Source of the DNA: CAYURP01 sp964447175 | Lineage (GTDB): Bacteria > Zixibacteria > MSB-5A5 > SM23-73-2 | Length of the DNA stretch: 51,978 nt | Direction of reading: 5' to 3' | NCBI GenBank assembly: GCA_964447175.1 | Contig: CAYURP010000019.1 | Coordinates: 1-51,978, forward strand | In this document: positions 8,366-17,076 of the stretch, in pieces | Layout of the letters: each line of letters begins with the position of its first letter | Numbering within the stretch: position 1 is the stretch's first letter | Made by a program: the position numbers and the translations under genes | The notes under the pieces: generated by a model | What the model was told of the DNA's origin: nothing | The model's database searches: none | The model's input: the letters and a program-made list of their open reading frames with translations, nothing else

Positions 8366-8394
8366 AATATAAAGACTTACTTTATGTAAGTCAA
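8366..8394 (-). promoter_or_regulatory. Sigma70 promoter with internal palindrome (operator candidate)
   Basis: On the minus strand TTGACT (8389-8394), exactly 17 bases, then TATATT (8366-8371). A perfect inverted repeat GACTTAC-N5-GTAAGTC occupies 8374-8392, covering part of the -35 element and most of the spacer, where a bound repressor would block RNA polymerase. It lies 72 bases before the small gene that precedes the helicase. No HTH regulator gene is adjacent; the WYL-like end of the helicase or a distant regulator could be responsible (inference). Confidence 0.7.
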
Positions 8395-8445
8395 GTTTTT
8401 TATAAAATTTAGGTAAATAATCTAAAATTATAAAGAAATCAGAAG

Positions 8446-9123
8446 TTAAATACTCCCCGCCCCATCCACTACCCTACCGTCTCTGAGTTTGACTATTCTC
8501 TGGGTTCGGGAGGAGATTTCTTTATCGTGAGTTATGACCGCTATGGTGTGCCCCTGTTTCCACAAATTTACAAAGATTTCTATTATCTCCTGACCGGCAA
8601 CTGAATCTAAGTTTCCGGTGGGCTCGTCTGCCAATATGATGGATGGATCGCAGGCTAATGCCCGGGCTATGGAGACCCTCTGCATCTCCCCTCCGGAAAG
8701 CTCGGTGGGGCGATGATCCATCCTGTCTTTTAGCCCTACTTTTTCTAAAAGCTCCTCTCCAATTCTTTTTCTATTTTTGTAGGATTCACCTTTAAAGATC
8801 AAAGGGACCTCCACGTTCTCGAAAGCCGTGGCATAGGGTAAAAGATTGAAGTTCTGAAAAACGAAACCGATTTTTTTGTTTCTTATCTCAGCTAACCTGT
8901 TGGGATCTAAATCAGCTACCTTCATTCCCTCCAGAAGGTATTGTCCCTGTGAGGGAGTATCCAGACAGCCGATGATATTCATCAAGGTGGATTTACCGGA
9001 TCCTGAGGGGCCCATTATGGAGATAAACTCATTCTTCTGGATGACTAAGTCTATTCCTCTGAGCGCTTCTACAGCTACCTTTCCGGTTGTGTATACCTTG
9101 GTAACTCCTCTCATCTCTATCAT
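8446..9123 (-). CDS. MacB/LolD-type ABC transporter ATPase
   Basis: This 225-residue ATPase powers the two permeases encoded just upstream. Walker A GPSGSGKST is at 38-46, the Q-loop glutamine at 90, the signature LSGGEMQR at 142-149 and Walker B IILADEPTG at 162-170, followed by the D-loop and an H-loop (ITHD). The length and the segment EYxSGxG-free N-terminus fit the LolD/MacB/FtsE group of stand-alone ATPases, which drive mechanotransmission transporters in the inner membrane. It is the last gene of a four-gene operon: adaptor, permease, permease, ATPase; the gap to the permease is only 15 bases. The substrate (drug, lipoprotein or peptide) cannot be read from the ATPase. Confidence 0.9.
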   Translation of the reverse strand: MIEMRGVTKVYTTGKVAVEALRGIDLVIQKNEFISIMGPSGSGKSTLMNIIGCLDTPSQGQYLLEGMKVADLDPNRLAEIRNKKIGFVFQNFNLLPYATAFENVEVPLIFKGESYKNRKRIGEELLEKVGLKDRMDHRPTELSGGEMQRVSIARALACDPSIILADEPTGNLDSVAGQEIIEIFVNLWKQGHTIAVITHDKEISSRTQRIVKLRDGRVVDGAGSI

Positions 9124-9138
9124 TTTTCCTACCTCACT

Positions 9139-10386
9139 TTATTCGTATCTTAAAGATTCCACCGGATTCACCGTAACTGCTTTTCTGGAGGGGAAAAACC
9201 CGGACAGAAGCCCGACTAATCCCAAGATGAGAATAGTAATTATCATAACATCCCAGGAGATGGTTGGTTTGCCCAAAAATTGTAAACCCTCCTGCTTTAT
9301 GGGAATTGCCTGCAGTATCTTGACTATTATCGAGGTGAAGATAATTCCAATACCTCCTCCGAAGAAGGCTATGATCAACGACTCCAGAATGAACTGGGAC
9401 ATTATATCCCTTTTCTTAGCTCCCAGAGCCATCTTGATTCCGATCTCCCGAGTTCTTTGCTTTACAGCTGCATACATTATGTTAGCCACTCCCACACCGG
9501 CAATTAAAAGGGTCATTGCCCCTACTACGCCCAGGAATATGGTCATTCCCAGTATACCTTTATTAAATTCCTTTTCCTGATTTACCACATCCCATATTGA
9601 AAGAGCTCTTTCATCCTCCGGATCGAACTTGTGTTTTGCTCCCAGGACTTTGTAGACTTTCTTTTCCACCGGGTCAGCTTGATCCGGATCTGCTAACTGA
9701 TATACCAGAACATTAAAATAATTGTGTCCCCAGATCGCCTTAAATGTCGTAGCTGGGATCGAGGCTTTATCCGCATCTGGCCCTCCATACATCCCCATCT
9801 GAAGCTTCTCCTTCATCACCCCGATTACCGTGAAGGGGATGTTGTTAATGAGGATGATCTTGCCAACTGCCTCCTCATCTCCCATGAGCCTCTCTTTCAG
9901 GTTGTTTCCCAGAAAGACAACCCTTTTCCTGTACTTCAGGTCCAGATCGTTGATGAACCTTCCCCCTTTGTCGGGATAATGGGTTCTCATCTCCTCATAG
10001 CAGGGATAAAGACCATTTACCCTTTCGGTGAGCGTTTTCTTGCCATAGGTTATTGAGACTCCCCATCTGGAATACTCTCCACCAACATTTTTTATCTCAG
10101 GGACCCTTTTCTTTAATAATTCTACATCCTCCTCCATAAAACGTATTCTTCTCCCTTTTCCCAGTCCCTGGTAAGGTATGGTGGTTTGCCCTCCCCACAT
10201 AACAACGATCCCTTTTCCCAATCCATGGTTAGCTTTAGACATCTGATTTCTCAAGCCTTCCCCAAAAGCTAAAAGCATGACGATGGAGAAAGTTCCCCAG
10301 GCTATGGCCAGGGTAGTTAAGGTTATTTTTTTTCTTTGTTTTTTCAGATCCCGAAAGAACAATCTGAAGATTAATAAACCTTTCAA
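9139..10386 (-). CDS. MacB-type ABC transporter permease (second copy)
   Basis: This 415-residue permease has an N-terminal membrane helix (about 20-40), a large periplasmic MacB_PCD domain (about 45-250) and three C-terminal FtsX helices (about 285-400) with the typical end GFFPSRKAVTVNPVESLRYE. It is clearly a paralogue of the next gene upstream: both share HGLG, IPYQGLGKG/MPFQGLGKG, RKRVVFLG and FDPEDE blocks. The pair therefore probably forms a heterodimer. It acts in the inner membrane, moving substrate from the periplasm or outer leaflet through a partner TolC-like channel, by analogy with MacAB. The gap to the ATPase gene is 15 bases and to the other permease 12 bases. Confidence 0.88.
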   Translation of the reverse strand: MKGLLIFRLFFRDLKKQRKKITLTTLAIAWGTFSIVMLLAFGEGLRNQMSKANHGLGKGIVVMWGGQTTIPYQGLGKGRRIRFMEEDVELLKKRVPEIKNVGGEYSRWGVSITYGKKTLTERVNGLYPCYEEMRTHYPDKGGRFINDLDLKYRKRVVFLGNNLKERLMGDEEAVGKIILINNIPFTVIGVMKEKLQMGMYGGPDADKASIPATTFKAIWGHNYFNVLVYQLADPDQADPVEKKVYKVLGAKHKFDPEDERALSIWDVVNQEKEFNKGILGMTIFLGVVGAMTLLIAGVGVANIMYAAVKQRTREIGIKMALGAKKRDIMSQFILESLIIAFFGGGIGIIFTSIIVKILQAIPIKQEGLQFLGKPTISWDVMIITILILGLVGLLSGFFPSRKAVTVNPVESLRYE

Positions 10387-10398
10387 TTTTTTTTTCCT

Positions 10399-11631
10399 TT
10401 AAAGTCTTAAAGCCTCTATGGGATTCAAGCTGGCAGCCCTCCTGGCTGGGAAAAACCCGGATAAAAATCCAATCAATCCTAAAATCAGAGTCGCCAAAAT
10501 GGCCACTGAGGCAGAGAAAACAGGTGTGCCTATGTAATCCTCAATTTTGAACATGGGAACAACCGATAATATCCCCCAGGAGATCAGAAAGCCTATGGCT
10601 CCACCTATGAAAGTTATCAAAAGTGTCTCGAAAACGAATTGAGATAATATGAATCGTCTTTTAGCGCCGGTAGCCATTTTTATTCCAATTTCCTTAGTTC
10701 TCTCCTCGATGACCACGTTCATAATATTGGATACACCTATCCCTCCCACTACCAGGGTAAAGGCACCGATTATTCCCAGAAAAATTCTCAATCCATAGAA
10801 CAGGTAGTTGAAGAACTTATCCATTTCGGTTGTGTCCCACATCATAAGAGCTTCCTTATCCTCCGGATCAAACCTGTACTTTTTACCCAAAACTTCATAC
10901 ACCTTCTTATTAACATATTCGTTTTGCCTGGGATCTTTGGGCTTGAAGACTATATTGTCTAAGTATCTTCTTCCGAACATGACAGAGAGGGTGGTGGCTG
11001 GGATCACAGCCTTGTAAGAGTCCTGTCCACTGTAGCTTGAATCCTGCTCTTTTTTTTTCAAAATCCCAACTACCAGAAAGGGAGTGTTATTGATGAATAT
11101 GTATTTCCCCACGGCTTTCTCCTCCTTAAACAGATCCTTTTTCAATCTGTCTCCCAAAAAAACAACCCTTTTCCTGTTCTTAATGTCTAAATCGTTTATG
11201 AATCTTCCCCCATTCTCTGGAATCATATTTCTTATATCAGCGAAAACTGGATAAACTCCTACCACGTTTTGAGAATATATGTTCTTGCCATATTTGATCT
11301 GGATGTTCCACTGGCTGTATTCAGGGCTTATCTGGCCCATCTCTTTTATCTCCCTCTGAAGAAGAGCAACGTCCTCCTCCCTAAACCGTAGAAACCTCCC
11401 TTTGCCCAGACCCTGGAATGGCATGCTGGTTCTTCCGGGCCACATTATGACTATTTTGTCTCCCAGTCCGTGTGCTGATTTCTTCATCTGGACGTGCAGT
11501 CCCTCACCAAATGCCAAAAGTAAAGTCACCGCGGTAGTTCCCCAGATGATCCCGAAAAGTGTTAGAAAGGTCCTCAACTTCTGGGACCTCATGTCCCTAA
11601 GAAATTGATTGATAAACATCAAGGGAGCCAT
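10399..11631 (-). CDS. MacB-type ABC transporter permease (first copy)
   Basis: This 410-residue permease has the same layout as its neighbour: one N-terminal helix (about 17-37), the MacB_PCD periplasmic domain and three FtsX helices ending GFFPARRAASLNPIEALRL. The start ATG shares one base with the stop of the adaptor gene (TAATG), so translation is coupled. With the second permease it likely makes the two halves of the transporter, whereas E. coli MacB is a homodimer with a fused ATPase; split ATPase and permease are common in other phyla. The substrate is unknown. Confidence 0.88.
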   Translation of the reverse strand: MAPLMFINQFLRDMRSQKLRTFLTLFGIIWGTTAVTLLLAFGEGLHVQMKKSAHGLGDKIVIMWPGRTSMPFQGLGKGRFLRFREEDVALLQREIKEMGQISPEYSQWNIQIKYGKNIYSQNVVGVYPVFADIRNMIPENGGRFINDLDIKNRKRVVFLGDRLKKDLFKEEKAVGKYIFINNTPFLVVGILKKKEQDSSYSGQDSYKAVIPATTLSVMFGRRYLDNIVFKPKDPRQNEYVNKKVYEVLGKKYRFDPEDKEALMMWDTTEMDKFFNYLFYGLRIFLGIIGAFTLVVGGIGVSNIMNVVIEERTKEIGIKMATGAKRRFILSQFVFETLLITFIGGAIGFLISWGILSVVPMFKIEDYIGTPVFSASVAILATLILGLIGFLSGFFPARRAASLNPIEALRL

Positions 11632-12716
11632 TATGTAATCTCCTTGGGAGGCCTTTCCACTACCTCCTCACCCTCCTCCAATCCTTCGGTTACCTCTATA
11701 TTTATGCCATCACTCAGGCCGGTTTTGATCTCTTTTTTGGTGATCTCACCATGAGAGCTTTTGACTTCCACAAAAGTGGAGTCGCCTTTGAATTCAATCA
11801 GCCTTTCAGGTATCACCAAAACGTCTTTTTTCTGATTGATTATGATCTCCGCATTAGCTGAATACCCTGCTCTTAACATCTTCTCGCCAGTCTGGGTTAT
11901 CCTTATCTCCACGTCGAAAAAGGTGGAATTCTCCTCTTTTCTTGCCTTGGGGGAGATCTTATCCAGGACCCCTTTGATTTCATCACCCGGCAGTGCTCCA
12001 ATTTTTATAATGGTCTCCATCCCTTCCTGCAGCTTGCCCACATCTATCTCATCCACAGTTCCCTTAAAAATCAAATTATCCATATAAGCTAAGCTCATAA
12101 GCTCCGTGCCTGCCTGATAGGAGGTAAGTGGCACTACTGGATCTCCCTCTTCTACCTTTTTCTGAAGCACCGTTCCTTTTATAGGAGAAGTTATCACCGA
12201 TTCTATTTTTTTGTCAGCAATCTGAGTTTTTCCCTCCTCGGTTAAGGAAAATTTCTCTTGAGCCAGATCCAACCTCAATTTAGTCTCTTTATATATTTTA
12301 GACTTGAGATCAAAGTCCTGCTGGGAAATGAGATTCTGCTGGGAAAGTTCCTTAGATCTTTGATATTCAGATCTTGCGTTTTCGAAATTCACCTCAGCTA
12401 ATTCCACGTTCCGTTTTGCTTCAGCATATTCAAGGGGTGTGGGAGAAGGACTGATATCAATCAGAGGAGCACCTTTTTCGACCTTGTCCCCCATTTCCAC
12501 GAAGATCTTCCTCACGATGCCGGAGATTTTAGATTTCACCGAGATCTCATTTTCAGGCACAATACTCCCTATGGCTAAAGCCTTATCCACTATCTCTCCC
12601 TTTTCCACTTTGACTAGGGTGACTCCGGGATTGTTTTTCCCTGAGCCCTTAAACAGGAAAAACAAAACCAAAATCACAATTACTGCTCCTCCACCTATCA
12701 AGATCATCTTTTTCAT
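11631..12716 (-). CDS. MacA-like periplasmic adaptor (membrane fusion protein)
   Basis: This 361-residue protein starts with an inner-membrane anchor (about 4-22, a run of I, V, L and F). A lipoyl/barrel-sandwich domain follows, split by a helical hairpin (about 95-160, AEAKRNVELAEVNFENARSE), and then beta-barrel and membrane-proximal domains. It links inner-membrane transporters to an outer-membrane channel. The ending EGLEEGEEVVERP is typical of RND/MacA adaptors. It is the first gene of the operon, with AAAGGAG and a seven-base gap before the ATG. No outer-membrane channel gene (TolC) lies in the operon, so it must be elsewhere. It is transcribed away from the sensor gene at 12983; a control link is possible but not shown. 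Confidence 0.88.
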   Translation of the reverse strand: MKKMILIGGGAVIVILVLFFLFKGSGKNNPGVTLVKVEKGEIVDKALAIGSIVPENEISVKSKISGIVRKIFVEMGDKVEKGAPLIDISPSPTPLEYAEAKRNVELAEVNFENARSEYQRSKELSQQNLISQQDFDLKSKIYKETKLRLDLAQEKFSLTEEGKTQIADKKIESVITSPIKGTVLQKKVEEGDPVVPLTSYQAGTELMSLAYMDNLIFKGTVDEIDVGKLQEGMETIIKIGALPGDEIKGVLDKISPKARKEENSTFFDVEIRITQTGEKMLRAGYSANAEIIINQKKDVLVIPERLIEFKGDSTFVEVKSSHGEITKKEIKTGLSDGINIEVTEGLEEGEEVVERPPKEIT

Positions 12717-12982
12717 ATTATAACTCCTTTAGGTTCATTAACATATATTTACAATCAACTTAATATCTTTTACGATTTTAGCTCTTCTGAGTTTCAGTTA
12801 AAAGCTTATCAAATTGGAAATTTGTTAAATCAAAATTCATCGTGAGATTATCAATTTCAACTCAGCCAAAGAGATAGGCGATGTGTAACTCATTGGTTTA
12901 AGTTTCTGGGGTTTAACCGATACATAAAATAAAGACTTTATATCCTGTTCATAATTAGGAGAAACCTTAAAATTTCAGAAGA

Positions 12983-15043
12983 ATGACAAATAACCAATTA
13001 GCTAAAAGGGTGCTGGTGGTGGATGATGAGGAGAGCATCCTGAGCCTTCTGAGTGAAGTTTTAACAGGGGAAGGTTATAAGGTGGATGGGGTAACCAGCG
13101 GATTTGACGCTTTGAAAAAGATGAAAGAGAATTCTTTCGATGTCATGTTGCTGGATCTCAAACTGCCCAAAATGGATGGAATTGAGGTTTTGAGGTCGGT
13201 AAAAAGAATCGATCCCCAGCTTCCGGTTATAATGATGACCGGACATGTGAGCCTTGAATCTGCCGTCGACTCCATGCGTCACGGTGCATATGATTACATT
13301 ACCAAGCCTTTCAATTTGGAGCAGGCTCTGGCAGCGGTTAACCGAGGCTGGGAGAAAAGAGCGCTGGAATCCCAAAACCAACAGCTTCTGGATGATTTGA
13401 AAAAGAAAATTTTCGAACTGGAGGTTTTGTACGAGGTGAGCAATGCGGTGAGTTATGCCTCTAATTACAAACAACTGATGAGGTCCCTCCTTTCATCGCT
13501 CAGAAAAGTTGTGGAGTATGATCTATCCGCATGCCTTCTGGCTCGGGATAAAAAAGGGTGGATTTATTACGAAGTGGTCAATCCGGTCAACTCTTCATTT
13601 GTTAAACAAGTGAAGAATAATCTAATTAAGTTGTACAATTCTGAAAACGGAACCAAAGTACCACTGGATAAAATCTCAGCAGAGACAATAAATCTAAATC
13701 GGGAGAAAGACTGTAGCGAAAAAGCCAGAGGGAAAACTAAGGTTAAAAGTTCACTTTATGCCTTGATAACCTATCAGGATAAAACTACAGGAGTGATAGA
13801 AATCACCAGCTCCCGGGAAGATGCTTTCACCCAAAGGGATAAAAAGCTTCTGGACACCATTGCCTCCCAGATCTCGGTGACATTACAGAGCATGAAAGGA
13901 GCCCTGGAGGAGGCAAAAAGTAAAATGGAAAAGCTGGTGGAGAGCATGTCGGATGGGGTAATAATGACAGATGAGAATAACGAGATCGTAGTAATAAACC
14001 CCGCTGGTAAAAAAGTGTTGATGTATAAAAGGAAGGATGATACAAAAATAAATTTCACCAAAGAATTGTTAAAAGAGGAAAGAAATTTTGATCTGGATCA
14101 ACTTCTCAACAATCCCGACCTCTTTAAGAAAATCTTGACTAAAGAGATTAAACTGGAATTCCCCAAAGAGGTCATCCTGACCATTGATGTTACCGGAGTC
14201 AAAAGCATAAACGGTGCTCCCATGGGGGCGGTGGTGGTACTGCGAGATATAACCGAACAGAAAAACGTGGAAAGAATGAAGTCGGAATTCATCTCTAACG
14301 TTTCCCACGAGTTGAGGACTCCCCTGACATCCATAAAGAATTCCATATCCATACTCTCCAGCGGAATAGCAGGAGAGGTGAATAAGGACCAGAGGGAATT
14401 TCTGGATACCACCAGGAGAAATGTGGATCGTTTAGCTCTTTTAATAAATCAGATTCTGGACTTCTCCAGACTGGAAGCGGGTAGAATAAAGATAAACAAA
14501 AAGCTTATTGACATAAAAAAGATTTGCGAACTGACCCTGGAATCCATAAAGCCTCAAGCCATTGAGAAGGAGATAGAGCTTAAGAAAAACCTAAATGATG
14601 ACATTCCCAAAATCTATGTTGATCCAGATAAAATAGAGCAGGTCTTGACCAATCTCTTGGGCAACGCCATAAAATACATTCCCTCCGGGAGCAAGGTGGA
14701 GTTGAAATCCGAACTGATAACCTCATCCACTCTGCCTCAAGAGATAAAAGAACACCTTGCCAAAGGGAAACAGAGGCTGGTCAAAATTTCTGTGTCAGAT
14801 ACGGGAAAGGGAATAAAACAAGAGAATATTAAGAGGATTTTCTCGAGATTTTTCCGGGTGGAAGATGAGGGGGCCGCAGTCCAGAATCAAGCTGGAACAG
14901 GCTTGGGCTTGGCTATTAGCAAACAGATAGTAGAAGAACATGGTGGGAGAATATGGGCTGAAAGTGAATATGGAATGGGCAGCACCTTCTCATTCTATTT
15001 GCCCACCAGAAAAAAAAGAAAAAGAGGTGAAAACCATGGCTAA
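12983..15043 (+). CDS. Hybrid receiver-GAF-PAS-histidine kinase
   Basis: This 686-residue soluble signalling protein has, in order: a receiver domain (about 8-125) with D58 as the phosphoacceptor and K108; a coiled coil; a GAF-like domain (about 150-310); a PAS-like domain (about 315-430); a HisKA helix pair with SHELRTPL, His442; and a HATPase domain with N-box GNAIKY, DTGKGI and GTGLGLAIS. It has no membrane helix, so it senses inside the cell or receives phosphate from another kinase through its own receiver. Its stop overlaps the next receiver gene by eight bases, and the pilus genes follow at once, so it probably controls pilus assembly or motility. The ribosome binding site is weak. Confidence 0.9.
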   Translation: MTNNQLAKRVLVVDDEESILSLLSEVLTGEGYKVDGVTSGFDALKKMKENSFDVMLLDLKLPKMDGIEVLRSVKRIDPQLPVIMMTGHVSLESAVDSMRHGAYDYITKPFNLEQALAAVNRGWEKRALESQNQQLLDDLKKKIFELEVLYEVSNAVSYASNYKQLMRSLLSSLRKVVEYDLSACLLARDKKGWIYYEVVNPVNSSFVKQVKNNLIKLYNSENGTKVPLDKISAETINLNREKDCSEKARGKTKVKSSLYALITYQDKTTGVIEITSSREDAFTQRDKKLLDTIASQISVTLQSMKGALEEAKSKMEKLVESMSDGVIMTDENNEIVVINPAGKKVLMYKRKDDTKINFTKELLKEERNFDLDQLLNNPDLFKKILTKEIKLEFPKEVILTIDVTGVKSINGAPMGAVVVLRDITEQKNVERMKSEFISNVSHELRTPLTSIKNSISILSSGIAGEVNKDQREFLDTTRRNVDRLALLINQILDFSRLEAGRIKINKKLIDIKKICELTLESIKPQAIEKEIELKKNLNDDIPKIYVDPDKIEQVLTNLLGNAIKYIPSGSKVELKSELITSSTLPQEIKEHLAKGKQRLVKISVSDTGKGIKQENIKRIFSRFFRVEDEGAAVQNQAGTGLGLAISKQIVEEHGGRIWAESEYGMGSTFSFYLPTRKKRKRGENHG

Positions 15044-15401
15044 GATCTTGATGGTCGAGGATGATAAGGACATAGTAAAGACAACCCAATATGTCCTGGA
15101 GAAAAAAGGATACGATTGCATTACGGCCTTCGACGGGATGGAGGGACTGCACAAGGCTAAGAATGAGAGTCCGGATCTGATCATACTGGATCTGATGTTG
15201 CCCAAGATGAACGGCTATAAAATAGCCCGGCTTTTGAAATTCGACCAGAAATATAAGAAGATCCCCATAATTATGCTTACCGCCAAAGCGCAGGAATCGG
15301 ATAAAAAGCTGGGATTTCAAACCGGGGCTGATGCGTATATGACCAAACCCTTTGAATTTGAGAACCTTCTCTCCCTTATCGAAAAACATCTTAAAAAATA
15401 G
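15036..15401 (+). CDS. CheY-like single-domain response regulator
   Basis: This 122-residue receiver-only protein has the acidic pair E8-D9-D10, phosphoacceptor D52, T82 and K104 in place. The start at 15036 is chosen because AGAGGTGA lies just upstream and the protein then begins MAKILMVEDD, exactly the receiver fold; a longer in-frame extension to 14940 would only translate the kinase's end in another frame. It overlaps the kinase gene by eight bases and precedes pilC by six, so kinase, receiver and pilus platform protein are made together. With no output domain it must act by protein contact or as a relay step. Confidence 0.92.
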   Translation: MAKILMVEDDKDIVKTTQYVLEKKGYDCITAFDGMEGLHKAKNESPDLIILDLMLPKMNGYKIARLLKFDQKYKKIPIIMLTAKAQESDKKLGFQTGADAYMTKPFEFENLLSLIEKHLKK

Positions 15402-15407
15402 TTTTTT

Positions 15408-16631
15408 ATGCCGGTTTACATTTACAGAGCTAAGGATCAGTCTGGAAATACGATCAAAGGGGAAGCGGAATCATCCTCCCGGCTTGAGCTTTTTAAAAAG
15501 CTAAGCACTTCCGGCTACTTTGTCTGCTCGATCAAAGGGAAGGATAAAAACTTATTCGAAAGAATGTCCCGTTGGGGACAAAAACCCAAAGCAGCCGATT
15601 TGATAATTTTCACCCGACAATTCTCCACCCTTCTGGATGCGGGTATACCCATCAACACCTCCTTAAGCATGATTTCAGATCAGATTGAAAACCAAAGATT
15701 AGCCCAGACAGTACAAAAAATCAGAACCGATATCGAGTCCGGGGCGAATCTGGGAGACGCATTAAAAAAGTTCCCGGAGATGTTCAACTCCACCTACATT
15801 GCTATGGTTGAAGCAGGTGAAACCGGAGGAATGATCTCGGAGTCTTTGAACAGGCTGGCTACCTTATCTGAAGTCATTCATGAGAGAAAAAACAAAATCA
15901 AATCAGCTCTGACCTATCCCGTGATTCTAATGACAGCCGCTTCTTTAGCTATCGCATTTCTGGTCACCATAGTTTTTCCCCTTTTTGCCAGAATCTTCAG
16001 CCGGGCCAATGTCCCGTTACCCTTGCCTACTTTTGTGCTTATAAAAATCAGCCAGATAGCTTCCAGCTACTGGTGGGTTTTCTTTCTGGGAGCACTTATT
16101 CTGTCCACAGCTTTAGGATATTATCTCAAAACTGAAACCGGTAAATGGAATCTGGATAAATTCAAACTTAAACTTCCTCTTTTCGGGAATTTGTTCAGAA
16201 AAGCCTCGATTTCATACTTTGCCCATACATTTCAGGCAGTGAATCAAAGCGGAATCCCTTTAACTAGTGGTTTGGACATCGTTTCCAAGGTAGTGGGAAA
16301 CAGAGTGATCTCTAAGGCTATCCAGGATGCCAGGATCAGAGTCAGTGAAGGCGAAGGAATCGCTGATTCCTTTAGGGAATCGGGCCAGATACCCAGCCTG
16401 CCCCTTCATATGATCTCTGTGGGTGAGGAATCCGGCAGATTGGACGATATGTTGGGCAAGATATCTCAATATTATGACCGGGATGTCGATTATACAATAG
16501 GGAAGTTAACTGAGTCCATCCAGCCAATTCTGATGGTAGTAATGGGATTGGTGGTGGCTTTTATGTATATGTCTTTGATTTTGCCTATGCTTCAGATGCT
16601 TAAGGTGATAAGAGCAGGAGGATTAGGTTAA
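15408..16631 (+). CDS. pilC: Type IV pilus/type II secretion platform protein PilC/GspF
   Basis: The 407-residue protein carries two copies of the T2SSF domain (about 65-190 and 270-395), beginning FTRQFSTLLDAGIPI and FAHTFQAVNQSGIPL. Each copy ends in membrane helices; the last is followed by the usual LPMLQMLKVIR end. PilC/GspF is the inner-membrane platform on which the ATPase PilB acts during fibre assembly. The N-terminal segment MPVYIYRAKDQSGNTIKGEA is the canonical start of the family. It is the first structural gene after the two signalling genes and is followed by the pilin. Confidence 0.93.
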   Translation: MPVYIYRAKDQSGNTIKGEAESSSRLELFKKLSTSGYFVCSIKGKDKNLFERMSRWGQKPKAADLIIFTRQFSTLLDAGIPINTSLSMISDQIENQRLAQTVQKIRTDIESGANLGDALKKFPEMFNSTYIAMVEAGETGGMISESLNRLATLSEVIHERKNKIKSALTYPVILMTAASLAIAFLVTIVFPLFARIFSRANVPLPLPTFVLIKISQIASSYWWVFFLGALILSTALGYYLKTETGKWNLDKFKLKLPLFGNLFRKASISYFAHTFQAVNQSGIPLTSGLDIVSKVVGNRVISKAIQDARIRVSEGEGIADSFRESGQIPSLPLHMISVGEESGRLDDMLGKISQYYDRDVDYTIGKLTESIQPILMVVMGLVVAFMYMSLILPMLQMLKVIRAGGLG

Positions 16632-16661
16632 AATTTTAAAAACTCTAAAGGAGGTGAAAAG

Positions 16662-17012
16662 ATGAGAAAACTGAATCACAGGGGAGGCTGGACATTGATT
16701 GAGCTTATCATTGTGATCATCATCCTGGGATTGATATCAGCAGTGGCTATTCCAGCCTATCTGGATCTGACCACTAATGCTAAGATCAATGCTTGCCAGG
16801 CTCAACAGGCAGCGATTAAATCTGCGGTGTTGCTGCATTACGCCAAGAACTCCGGAACTCTACCTGATAGTTTACTTCCGAATATGTTCATTAATGCGAC
16901 TATTCCAACCTGTCCCTCAAGCGGAACAATCAGTTATTCCAAGACCTCGGATTCAACATTCACCGTGAGCTGCAGCATCACGGCGCATAATACGCCAGCC
17001 ACCTCTCCGTAA
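16662..17012 (+). CDS. Type IV pilin-like major subunit (prepilin)
   Basis: A 116-residue prepilin. The leader is nine residues, ending GG, and the processed N-terminus is W-T-L-I-E, with the key Glu at position 5 (E14 of the precursor) and a hydrophobic helix (LIIVIIILGLISAVAIPAY). The +1 residue is tryptophan rather than the usual phenylalanine, methionine or tyrosine. The C-terminal domain is short and holds three cysteines. AAAGGAGGTGA in front of the ATG is the best ribosome binding site of the operon, as expected for an abundant subunit. Downstream, before the next gene, GGCGGA (17034-17039) can pair with TCCGCC (17060-17065), which might stabilise the upstream message or lower expression of the genes behind it. 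Confidence 0.9.
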   Translation: MRKLNHRGGWTLIELIIVIIILGLISAVAIPAYLDLTTNAKINACQAQQAAIKSAVLLHYAKNSGTLPDSLLPNMFINATIPTCPSSGTISYSKTSDSTFTVSCSITAHNTPATSP

Positions 17013-17076
17013 ACGAGAAGATGGAGCTTGAAGGGCGGATGATGATACGATATTCATTGTCCGCCTCTCCGAATTT

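Noticed and set aside
8876..9580. Plus-strand frame of 234 codons across the ATPase and permease genes
   Set aside because: It is a shadow of two genes with clear motifs and has no ribosome binding site or family pattern.
8446..12716. A LolCDE lipoprotein exporter instead of MacAB
   Set aside because: The presence of a MacA-like adaptor as first gene argues against LolCDE, although the ATPase alone would fit both.
13061..13474. Minus-strand frame of 137 codons inside the first kinase gene
   Set aside because: It lies wholly in the receiver and linker of the kinase; composition and motifs match the plus-strand gene.
14940..15035. Longer form of the receiver gene starting at 14940
   Set aside because: The extra 32 residues are another frame of the kinase gene; ATG 15036 with AGAGGTGA gives an exact receiver start.
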